From Glebionis coronaria (lineage: Eukaryota; Streptophyta; Magnoliopsida; Asterales; Asteraceae): 64,000 bases of DNA. Where the stretch lies: contig CM046876.1 in assembly GCA_025667525.1 (NCBI GenBank), positions 565,127,469-565,191,468 on the forward strand, read 5' to 3'. Below are positions 55,145-64,000 of the stretch, piece by piece. Positions within the stretch are counted from its first letter, which is position 1; each line of letters starts with the position of its first letter. The notes beneath the pieces were generated by a model that did no database searches, was not told where the DNA came from, and was given only the letters and a program-made list of their open reading frames with translations. Made by a program: the position numbers and the translations under genes.

Positions 55145-57355
55145 TTAAAGTAAGTTTTGTAAAAACAACAACATAATGAGTGTAGCAGATACAGAACTGA
55201 AGGCAATCGTCATCCGTGTACCATGGCACGTAATTGGAAGAACAGGAGGAACCGAGCATTCTAATCCATTGAAATAGACTTTGCTTGGAAACCCATCGCC
55301 TCGAGCCACATCAAGCCCAGGGATATTCTTCTTTGTGAAAGAAATTACTGATTGTTGCATACCCGGAACACGTGGATCCTTCTTTGGATTTTTCCCATCT
55401 GCCTCGGCCACAATATAATTTAGACCCGGGAGACCTTGTAGAAAAATTGTGTTATCAGACCCCGTAAGCCGTGTACCATTGAATGAGAATACGTCCTTGA
55501 AGCCTGCCATTGATTTGTCCAACTCGACTGCTGCAAACCAGTCTGCGAAACTAGTTTCACCCCAGTTGAAAATAGTCATTCTTGCGGTCCAACCGTCTTT
55601 AAAATCAGATAGTAAGTGCCAGTTGATGCTAACACCACAATTATCTGAACAGGGCAATATATCAGGTAAGACCCGATTATTCTCTTTTGCGAATTCTGCT
55701 ATCTTTGTGGTCCTGTTATCGAATGGCACTAGAAGTGCATCTGAAGGTAGAAGTAGTGCGGGTGAAGTTGTACTGCATGTACTTGTAGTACTTGTGCACC
55801 CGCACGCACAAGTACTACATGGTACAATTGACTTGTTAAAAAACGCCGAAAATGAAACACAACATTTGGGTGGATCGGGTTTGGTTTGTGTCATATTACA
55901 AATCACTTGCCAGCTAGCAACGGCGGTTGAGTCGGAAGTAAGCCCACTAGGGTTTGGAAATAGGGTTGGGCTTACTCGTACAGGCGGTCCACATTGGTAA
56001 TCAGGGCTCATTGTACCGTTGATTTTCCAATTTTGAGGCGGGGTGAGTTGTGTCCTGTTTAGATCAGGTGGCATCTTGAAAACTTGCATATTGAAAACTG
56101 AAATGGATTTGCTACTGTCCATTGAAGGTGGTAAGAGGGTCCCGTTACGACAACAGGATGGGACCAACCCTAATTGTGTGTCATTTGTTTTGTCCAGGGG
56201 AAGGTCAATTATAGTTGGTCTTCGCTCGCAATTTAAAGCCTTTGAGAAGTCGAGGTCTTTGTAAAACTCCCCTTGTCTGCCAAATATACAAGGATTTGTG
56301 TCTATAATAGATGGATATGCACCTTTCATCGAATGGATAAATTCATCTCGCATCCAATCCCAACTCAGCTGCCAGTAATCAAGGCGGCCAAGGGTATTGT
56401 GATTCGAAATTGTGACTTGTGCCATGTACTCAGTTTCCTGTGAACTGAGCACGTCATACATAATTGTAATATCGCCTTCTTGGCGGGTCTCAAATAGTTC
56501 TGCTTCAACAGTTGTTATGGGCAGCGCATTTGGATCCCTTTCGCAACATACATGTGTCTCGTTGTTTGCTGCAACAAATCGAAGTTTAGTTAGAATGCAC
56601 TAATTAACACCTAATAACGTTAAGAATTTAGACACAAATTTATAAAAGGTTAATAAGTCATATAAGTGTATAACTTTATATTTTAAATTTTCTCTGATTT
56701 TTATATTCTTCTATATAAAACATGAATCCAGAATGGCTCGTGTTTGGTGGGACAACTCGCATACCGCGCTAGGCTATAAGCCCTTTTTGTTACTAGTTAA
56801 TATTTTGACGAACATTTAAGTAACATGTCATGTACCTGGACTCGAAGGAGCCGAACAGATGTATCCATCATTCACAAGATACAAACTCGCAGGCAATGGA
56901 ACACCTGGAGGCGCAACACCAAACTGTGTCCCAACCAACTGCACCCGCGCCTGCATTTGATTAAAATCACCCGCAGTCTCAATCCCACTTTTCAAATCAC
57001 TAACAGGGAAACCAGCCAATACAACACCACCACCAGTACTACCACTAACATTCACAGGAAAAGACACCCCATCACCAACTACAACAGCATTAGAAGCCGA
57101 AACTAGTATTTCACGATGTTGGAATCCCACAAACACCCGCCACGAGTTCAGCCGACCAATGCCTGCGTTAGTGAGTGTCAGTGTGGATTGGAAGTTGTAG
57201 GCCTGGTCGGCTGGAGTGGCGGATGCGGGTGGGATTTGGAAACCAGAATTGTAAACATACGATAGCGATATGGCATTGCATGGTTGTGTTTGGGAGATTG
57301 TTTTAGGGAGTGAGATAAATGTTGAGAGAATAAAGATGGTGAAAACAATGCTCAT
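55145..57355 (-). CDS. COBRA-like GPI-anchored protein, COBL7-type (two exons, 647 residues)
   Basis: Exon 1 is 57355-56836, exon 2 is 56568-55145, and the intron of 267 nt has a GTACAT donor and a TTGTTGCAG acceptor. COBRA-like proteins are extracellular GPI-anchored proteins that guide cellulose deposition and oriented cell growth; the long COBL7-11 type has an extra N-terminal domain. Seen here: a signal peptide (residues 1-22, FTIFILSTFI), the extra domain (about 25-200), the COBRA domain with LDYWQLSWDW, PSCCRNGTLLPP, the CCVSFSAFFN block, a Cys-rich CSTCACGC spacer and many N-glycosylation sites. A C-terminal hydrophobic tail (about 15 residues, LIMLLFLQNLL) follows the ALECS-like region and serves as the GPI signal. 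The frame is intact. It runs tail to tail with the ARR-like gene. Confidence 0.93.
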
Positions 57356-57400
57356 TTTTGAATATGGTGTGTTTGTTTTGTACAGAGTTGGGCAAGTAAG

Positions 57401-57408
57401 TATATATC
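57401..57408 (-). promoter_or_regulatory. Possible TATA box of the COBRA-like gene
   Basis: Minus-strand GATATATA about 46-53 bp upstream of the start codon; it implies a very short 5' UTR. No other strong TATA box is closer. Confidence 0.4.
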
Positions 57409-57420
57409 TGTAGATTAAAA

Positions 57421-58095
57421 GCTGACTAGTTCATAGGTAAGGAATGTTTAATGATTTTTTGCCGGCTTTTACGTTATGGAATGGAATCAGCAGAGAAGAC
57501 AGTAGCCGGCTTTTTAGTTTATTAACATCTCTTTGTATTATAGTGAGTGAAACATTCAAACCTATAATATTTCTTTGAACTATATACTATGCAATATGTT
57601 TAAATCTGTAGGAAACCTTAATTTTGTGACCCTTTTGAGTGACGACTGACTTATTTCTAAAAATTTAGCCGCTAAAGATCACATACATGTTTTCTTCGAG
57701 ATCCTCATTGAACGGTAAACTAAACATTTACTATAAGCAATGTCCCAACGGTCACTAGCTTGCAAGTATATATACTTGGTATACGACATATGTCTGTTTT
57801 AATGTATAATAATACTGTCATGTTTTGATACCTAGTACTGTAATTTTTATATCAGCTGAATAATGGATACCTCAGACAATAATTTATTGAATCATTAGTT
57901 CAATGTTAAAATTTTGCTCACAATTTAGTTTGAAAACCAAGTATTTCGGTACAGTTATGTTTGCATCTTCATATCCAATACCGAATAACAAACATGTTTT
58001 TGGTTACAGTACAGTAAGTCTGCACATTGCACAGCCCTATAGATAATTTGGTATCAATATGCTAGAGTTTGGTAAACCACCATCAAATATCGTGA
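57421..58095. other. Upstream intergenic region of the COBRA-like gene
   Basis: AT-rich and without open frames or clear repeats. It probably holds the remaining promoter of the minus-strand gene. Confidence 0.4.
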
Positions 58096-58290
58096 CGGCA
58101 AGGTCTTTTGGCTTTCAAGTATATAAAAGGTGAAGGGGTTCAAACCTCGCTATGTGTGTAGGTGGTCACGGAAGGGTTGGAAACAGTCCCGGGATTAACC
58201 ATGCGGTCAGAGCTTTCGTACTAATAGGTTTTATGTTACGTCAATTCGAACTTGCTTGATCTGTGGCTCTCCTACCACATCCGTTTTTGA
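58096..58290 (+). mobile_element. SINE-like fragment with tRNA-type internal promoter boxes
   Basis: TGGCTTTCAAG at about 58109 and GGGGTTCAAACC at about 58136 resemble the A and B boxes of RNA polymerase III promoters at the usual ~30-bp spacing. The downstream body contains CCCGGGATTAACCATGCGG. I find no clear 3' tail or target duplication. Confidence 0.4.
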
Positions 58291-58899
58291 CGTTATACTT
58301 CGGTAGTCGGCTTAGCAATTAAGAAAATACAAGAAATCAAATCCATCATAATTTGTATTTCTGGTAAACTTTGTTCTTGGGCCGGGATATTGCTTATATA
58401 GTTATTGGGCTAACTACTATACATTTTCTAATCACTTTTAATTACAGTATTGCCCTTAACTTCCTATAAGTGGGAAAAATTAGTATATACGGTTTCTAGT
58501 TTTATAAGTTAAAATTAGAGTTAATTGCAAAAATAGTCTGGTTATTTTATTTTCTCGGGTTTGGTCTTTATGATTGTGACTTATAATAGGTTCTGTCATT
58601 TGACTAAATTTTCTGTTAGTTTCACAGTTAAATAGTGATTTAAAAGGTTGAAATAAAATTAGTTGTTTACTAAGCAATTATTTAGCCATGTAGTGAAAAC
58701 CTACCAGAAGATGTGATTTCACATGGTGAACAAACTTGTCTTCAAACACATTGCAAAGGACAACTCTAATGATTATATGATCCTTAATTTACCATAATAC
58801 CTATACAATCACAAATCACTAAGTGGACAACAAATCAAATCTAAAAGGAGTACATTTTTGGACTAACACCAATCTCATTGTTTACACGCGTTTGGTGTT

Positions 58900-59245
58900 A
58901 GTTTAGAAGGTCGGTTAGGTTTATTAGTTTGACTTAAGCTTATATTATATAAGTTATTTATTGCTTGTATATCATAAGCTTATAAGCTTATGTTTAATTG
59001 TTTTATTTAGCTCATCCAAATTAATAAGGTAACATGTCAAAAAGGTACATGACTATTAAATAATGTATTTATTAAATGTAAATATAAAAGTCTTTTTATA
59101 TGATCTTTAAACTAGTTTTATGTTTATAAGCTTATAAGTCAACTCATGAAAGCTTAACCAAATACTTACTTTATGCTTATTTAACACATATAAGCTAATA
59201 AGCTTATAAGCCTATCATATAAGCTTAACTTAACACGTACCCCTA
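58900..59245. repeat. AT-rich repeat with ATAAGCTTA motifs, possibly a MITE
   Basis: Many copies of ATAAGCTTATAAGC in both orientations make the stretch loosely palindromic. The outer ends (GTTTGGTGTTAG and CTTAACACGTACCCC) match only weakly, so boundaries are unclear. Confidence 0.35.
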
Positions 59246-60834
59246 GATATAATTGGCGCTATCTACCTTAGTTTTGGTAGATAATTATTGATAAGAAGGC
59301 TAGGTGTCGTAATACCGAAACACCAAAAAAGTACCGGTACTTGCACCACATCAACATAACATCAAAATAACACAAATTCTTCTAATCATAATACCAATAA
59401 CATCACTCACCTCTTTATTTTCATAAAACTCCCTCAATAATTATTTTATTTATTAAACAAACTACCAATTTTATTCATAATTAAAAGTACACGTTACAAT
59501 ATTTAAAAAAACATACGAATATAAAAGAATATACGCCCCGACGACTAGAAATAAAAAAAACATTGTGAAAAAAACTAAAAATATTTGGACTTATGCAAGG
59601 GTTTTATGTCTCTAACTTTTTGGGAAATACAATATACAAACACATAGATAATATGGGTTTTTTTACTCAGCTTCCACCCAACATCGTCTTCTTCATCTAG
59701 ATACCTGCAAAAAAAATCTCATCATCATCAACTAAATAGTGCCTACATCAACAAAAATGAGCAAGTTAGAGGTTGTTTGTTTTTTAAAAAGGGGTCTTAA
59801 CAGCCTTTTAATAGATCAAAACTCCTCATCTGCTCATCAATAAGAGATTTTGAGTGTTTGGTGTGTTTGTTTTTTCTCTTTGGTTTAGAGGCAAGTAAGT
59901 AAAAACGTTTGAATGGACCAGACATTGAAGAACATCTTAATGCCTCTAGCTGACATAATAAAACATTCAAATGTTTTCTTAAATAAAAACAAACATTATT
60001 ATTTGATTCGGATTTAGACATTTTCGCCTTAAATTTAAATTCAGATGTGCGAATCAGATTCAGATTTAAAGCCTCTTAATAAACAAACAACACCTTATTC
60101 TCCTTTTGATCCTTTTATAATCTTGAGGGGGTTTCGATTTTATTTACATAAAGGCCCCCAACGCGCGTTCGCACGACAACGTCGTGCATAACGGCATTGG
60201 GCAAATGTGTCCAGCTGTGTATTAACGTCAAGCAACGTCGTTGTCGACGTTACTACACCCAGCCCTCTAACGGAAATACCAGATTCATATAAAAGTTACA
60301 AAAACAACTTCAAAAAATGACGTGTCATGAAAACTATTGGTTTTGTCTCTCATAATTTTTATTCTTTTTACATGTTTGTATCCATTAATTATGCCACATA
60401 TCACTATATGGATTACGAGGCTTCCAAAACCCGTACATTGCACTAAGAGGGCATGATATCGCTCTTCTTGTGTTTACTTATTTTTTATTATTTGTCGTTA
60501 GATTGAAATTAACATGGCGGGTTTATTGGTGTTCATGTATTATTGTATAATTTATGTATACTGTTCTTGATTATTGTCTTTTATGATGTTAATATTGAAC
60601 AAATTTTGCAATATTCAGTATTTTTTATTTTTAAATTGTAGGATTTTCGTAGTTTTAGGGTATTTATGTTAATATTGTCTAGGGGTTTATATTTTAATTG
60701 ATTATGTTTGATAGTTTGTGTTGAGTTTATAGATTATCTTTTGTATGTGCATGTAATGTGCTTAAGTGTTTAGGGCGTAATGTTATAGCTGGGGTTGAGT
60801 CAATGTGGTTTGTTTAAAAGTCTGGTTAAGGTCA
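59246..60834. other. Intergenic region, nothing coding seen
   Basis: AT-rich DNA. Two short perfect hairpins lie close together: GCACGAC/GTCGTGC at 60171-60187 and AACGTCG/CGACGTT at 60234-60251. The open frame at 60021-59797 (minus) shows no recognisable motif. Confidence 0.4.
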
Positions 60835-61585
60835 TGACATGTGCGAATGCGATGCACGAGGTTTTTCAACCTAAAGAACTATCGGTTTTGCAATGCTTGC
60901 TTTTGTAAGAGTAAGGAAAAAACTTGAAAAGCGTACTTGCTTTAACAACGGAAAGAGGTTCCTTCAGCGGTTCAGCTTTAGGTCTCGGTTCAGGTGTTTT
61001 TCATGATTGTGGTGTTTGATTGCGCACAGGCGTTCTTGTACTTACTTAGAGGTCAAGTTGCCACCTGCCTACCGAAGGAAGGATAAGTTGCTTTGGAATC
61101 GAGAAAGTTACATGGAATTCATAATTGCATAAAAGGAGTCAAAGTAAAGTAGTGGTTGCGGCGCGTTGAGGCACCTCTTCGATGGTTCCCGTACACCCGG
61201 CCTGCCGGCCTGCTCTGGAGAATTCATGGGTCGACATGCGGGCGAGACAAAATGGGCGGACACTACTAACCAAGCCAAGCCTTGTTCCCGCGAGATTCTT
61301 TCCGAATCTGAGTTTACTGCTCCAACCATTAACAAACTAATACCTATTCCATTTAGTACTTCTAGTGCTTCTGTTGCGTATAACGTAAATCCAATAGCGG
61401 ATCAATAACGAGCCTTCCAAACTAGTACTTTTTGTAATCGACTCTATAGTTTCTTTAATAAACGTTGGTTCTTCGATCAAGTTTTGAATGACTTTCTAGT
61501 CAGATCGTTCCTGCATTTCGGATATAAAGTTTCATTCAAAGCTTTAGACAAAGGTGCTTCTCAGTACTGATTCGTATCCACTCAG
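60835..61585 (+). pseudogene. nad5: Nuclear copy of mitochondrial DNA (NUMT) with nad5 exon sequence
   Basis: From about 61288 the plus strand encodes [24 protein letters not shown] and, after a stop, [39 protein letters not shown] and [12 protein letters not shown] recognise this as the C-terminal region of plant mitochondrial NADH dehydrogenase subunit 5. The stop (TAA at about 61406) fits a 3-nt loss inside a DQFQ-like codon run. The upstream 450 bp has a higher GC content than its surroundings and may be flanking mitochondrial intron sequence, since nad5 is split and trans-spliced in plants. The left boundary is uncertain. It is not functional in the nucleus. Confidence 0.8.
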
Positions 61586-61590
61586 GGGGC

Positions 61591-61818
61591 GTGGACACAT
61601 CAACGGGGATTACAGGTGATAGTTACACGAATGGTGGGGATGTAAACAGTACCCAACGGCATTCACGGATGGATGTAGACCCATCGGGCAGGGATAATCA
61701 TTCTGGTCCTGGGAGAGGTGGCGACCATTCTCAGTCTAATCGGAAACAGAACCCGTATGTAACTACAATGATGCCACGGGTACGTGTACCAGTGTTTGAC
61801 CGCCTTTGGTCTTTGTGA
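61591..61818 (+). pseudogene. Short Gly/Ser/Asp-rich frame of unknown origin next to the NUMT
   Basis: A frame of about 75 codons (DTSTGITGDSYTNGGDVN, GPGRGGDHSQSNRK, MMPRVRVP) begins right where nad5 similarity stops. I do not recognise it. The GC content is higher than the flanks. It could be part of a transposon or a host exon carried along with the insertion, or chance. Confidence 0.3.
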
Positions 61819-62079
61819 AAAATCAAATAATTTGGGCTGAAGTTGATGAATTTTGTTACCCGTGCGTTGCACCAGTCTTGGCCTTTGTGAAAAATCGAAA
61901 GGCTACTTATGAGTCGTATTTTGATTTAATTTGTGTTTCATTTTTTTGTTTTTCGAGATTCTCTCATTTACGAAGCTAAGCTTGAAATAGATCAATGAGG
62001 CCGGTCGAGAGCTGCACAACCAAAATCTGTATAGGTATAGTTTTTATCTTATTAATGATGTGACATTTTATTTATTAAC

Positions 62080-62332
62080 TTTTTAAAGTTTATATGGATT
62101 GACTTTTCGTTTATACGAAAAAAAAATTTTGTAAAATATAAACTAACAATATATAAATATAAAAAGTATTTTTCGCTTTTGTGTAGCAAGTGAATTTATC
62201 ATAAAAAGTTCTTTTAAAGTTTATATAGATTGACATCTTATTTGTATGAACTGTTTTTCATGTAACAAATAAACTAACAATATGTAAATATAAAAGTATT
62301 TTAAACTTTTTTGTAGTAAGTAAATTATCATG
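62080..62332. repeat. Imperfect tandem duplication of ~126 bp
   Basis: Two copies (about 62080-62205 and 62206-62332) share TTTTAAAGTTTATAT(G/A)GATTGAC, ATAAACTAACAATAT(A/G)TAAATATAAAA and TGTAG(C/T)AAGT(G/A)AAT. They differ by many small changes. Confidence 0.75.
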
Positions 62333-62499
62333 AAAAAAAAAAGATGATAATTAATTAAGAAAAACCTTAATGTATTTTTAACATTGAGTATTGATTATAA
62401 TTTACTTTTTTTTTTCTTTAATTTTATTATATATGTTGATATGATAGTAACAGTTGATTTTTAACTTTTGGATTTATAATGAGAGTAGAATAATAGTAA

Positions 62500-62755
62500 G
62501 GGTTTTGCTAACATCACTCATATGAGCTTTTTTAAACATATCATTTGTATAAATAATATTCAATGAATTTATTATTTATATATTTAATACATGTTAAACA
62601 TGAAAAGTATAGTTAAACATGGAATAATTTATTTTGATTAGATGTTGAATTTCTAATTATGTTATTTAAACATGGAAAGTGTTTTGTTAATTAAATGTTA
62701 ACTTTTAATTACGGTATGTTTAAAAAAAGCCATAAGGCTGTTGTTAGCAATACCC
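62500..62755. mobile_element. 256-bp Tourist/PIF-like MITE
   Basis: Terminal inverted repeats of about 40 bp start GGGTTTTGCTAACA on the left and GGGTATTGCTAACA on the right (complement). The target duplication TAA (62497-62499 and 62756-62758) fits PIF/Harbinger insertion. The interior is AT-rich and non-coding. Confidence 0.75.
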
Positions 62756-62889
62756 TAATATTAATTACTTAAAGAAGAAGATTTACGATTAATGAGTTGT
62801 GCCAAAATAAAGTGGGCCTTTCGAATGAGCTGTGCCTTCGATAGTTTATGTTTAGGCCTAATTTTTTTGTGATGCGGTTCATTATGTAA

Positions 62890-63538
62890 TAGGGGTGTTC
62901 ACGGGTCGGTTCGGTTCGGTTAGTTGGAAGATTTTAACTATCCATCGCGGGGCGGGTAATTAATTTTACTATCTAAAACCGAACCTCACTAGCGGGTAAC
63001 CGGACATACGGGTACCCGAAGTGAGCGGTTACCCCCGGTTCGGTTCGCGGTTAACCATTTTTTAAGTGTAATTAAATTTAACATTATAAAGAATAACGTG
63101 GTCTAGAATATAATATGTCATTTTAGTATAATCAAATGATATCGAGTGTATAAAAGATATATAAAAGTAGTATAATCGAATATAAATGTTATTTTGTTTA
63201 TATATAACGATTACATTAATTAATTTTTACACACCAATTATTAATAAAGCTTACATTAGGAGCTAAAAAGATTTTATCAAATAAGAGTGATGTCATAAAA
63301 TCGATAATACTTGAACGATTATTTAAATATATAGCCAAAAAAACATGTATAATATGCACGGTTCGGTTCGGTTAACCGCGGATATCTAAAAGTAAAAACC
63401 GAAACCGACCCGTGATGAGCGGGTTTTTTCGGTTTCGGTTTTTTTCGGTTTCGGTTTTTTCGGTTTCGGATTTTTTCGGTTTCGGATTGAGCGGTTCGGC
63501 TCGGTTCGTCGGTTTCTCGGTTTTTTTGAACACCCCTA
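62890..63538. mobile_element. 649-bp non-autonomous hAT-type element
   Basis: The ends TAGGGGTGTTCA and TGAACACCCCTA are perfect 12-bp inverted repeats. A perfect 8-bp target duplication TTATGTAA flanks the element (62882-62889 and 63539-63546). The subterminal regions are rich in CGGTTCGGTT/TTTCGGTT repeats on both sides. There is no transposase frame; short frames inside (such as 63597-63319) come from the CGGTTT repeats. Confidence 0.9.
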
Positions 63539-63546
63539 TTATGTAA

Positions 63547-64000
63547 TCCATAACATATATCGAGGATATAATACCAACTATCTATAACATATCTCAATCA
63601 TTTACCCCTAATTATAAACTAGAACGGTACCCGCGTAATGCAGCGACGAATACCTAATAACGAATTTTGAGACTAACAAATATTAATCTGTTACTCATTG
63701 TAAAGTTATTAAAAATCGAATTAAAAAACCCACTAAAATTAAAAAAGACTAAAAATTAATAAAAATATATCAAAATGAATATCGAATTAAAAAGTACAAA
63801 ATTTTAAAAAATATAGTGAAATTAGATTATAAAAATAATAAATAAATTAAAAAAAAATCAATTTAAAAGAAAATATGTTATTTTAAAAGGTTGTTATAAA
63901 AATTTGTTACAAAAGGTTGTTTGAAAAAGGTTATACTATATAATTTTGATGAAAATATCAACAACTTGCTTTATTTAATAGGTAAAAAAGTCTGAATTTT
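63547..64000. other. AT-rich intergenic sequence
   Basis: No gene. GGTACCCGCGTAATGCAGC at about 63627 looks like the terminal motif of some plant transposons, but neither a partner end nor a target duplication is visible before the window ends. Confidence 0.4.

Noticed and set aside
55449..56000. 183-codon plus-strand frame
   Set aside because: Antisense to the COBRA-like exon 2, with no motif; a shadow of that gene.
58096..58290. A tRNA gene
   Set aside because: B-box-like and A-box-like words are present, but no cloverleaf with acceptor stem can be drawn; a SINE-like relic is more likely.
60171..60251. Rho-independent-type terminator or structured RNA
   Set aside because: The two short palindromes are GC-rich but isolated, without a T run or a nearby gene; they are probably part of a decayed repeat.
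61166..61408. An intact nuclear gene at the nad5-like block
   Set aside because: The frame ends at a stop within the conserved nad5 sequence, and the upstream codons do not match a protein; it is a NUMT pseudogene.

Overview
The window is plant nuclear DNA, most likely from the daisy family (Asteraceae). I infer this from the style of its Ty1/copia and Ty3/gypsy families and its extra-ORF SIRE-like element, which resemble repeats I associate with Anthemideae relatives such as Tanacetum and Artemisia. No database search was possible. The supported protein-coding features are retrotransposon genes, two host genes with introns, one host-gene fragment and one mitochondrial-type fragment. I recognised no rRNA, tRNA or CRISPR feature.

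Positions 1-20447 are a nest on the minus strand. An older copia element (Copia-2) was cut by a second member of its own family (Copia-1, 1-8953, running off the left edge) and by an integrase-less Ty3/gypsy element (Gypsy-1, 10820-18487, target duplication GTTGC/GTTGT). Positions 20448-34478 hold remains of a chromovirus-like gypsy element (Gypsy-2). It keeps a 2.6-kb 3' LTR on the plus strand and is split by a 9.96-kb non-coding LTR element (LARD-like, 21530-31484, perfect 5-bp target duplication). Positions 34479-47489 hold remains of a third gypsy-like element, split by a young 12.2-kb SIRE/Maximus-like copia element (Copia-3, 34854-47046, perfect target duplication ATTTC). Copia-3 has gag, a broken pol and a long extra downstream ORF that appears to contain an intron.

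From 47.5 kb the sequence becomes genic. It has a truncated copy of a type-B response-regulator exon, a small LTR mini-element, and then a full five-exon type-B ARR-like gene (50927-54973, plus, 403 codons). That gene's receiver domain lacks the phospho-acceptor aspartate, and its introns carry an 8-bp-TSD MITE and a 752-bp TRIM. A two-exon COBRA-like GPI-anchored protein gene (55145-57355, minus) converges on it, with only 171 bp between the stop codons. The right end (57.4-64 kb) is intergenic DNA with a SINE-like fragment, a nuclear copy of mitochondrial nad5 sequence, two well-bounded MITEs and AT-rich repeats.

The most unusual signal is a shared promoter/leader design in the unrelated Copia-1/2 and Gypsy-1 families. 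In all four of their LTRs seen here, a TATA box is followed directly by a perfect hairpin and then GGGTGTT(A/G)GTT. Both families also carry CGATCAC-type short arrays, with an identical 22-nt block between the Gypsy-1 LTR and the Copia-2 leader. Also notable are three covarying hairpins in the Gypsy-2 LTR, a triplicated polypurine tract, the spliced extra ORF of Copia-3 and the degenerate receiver of the ARR gene.
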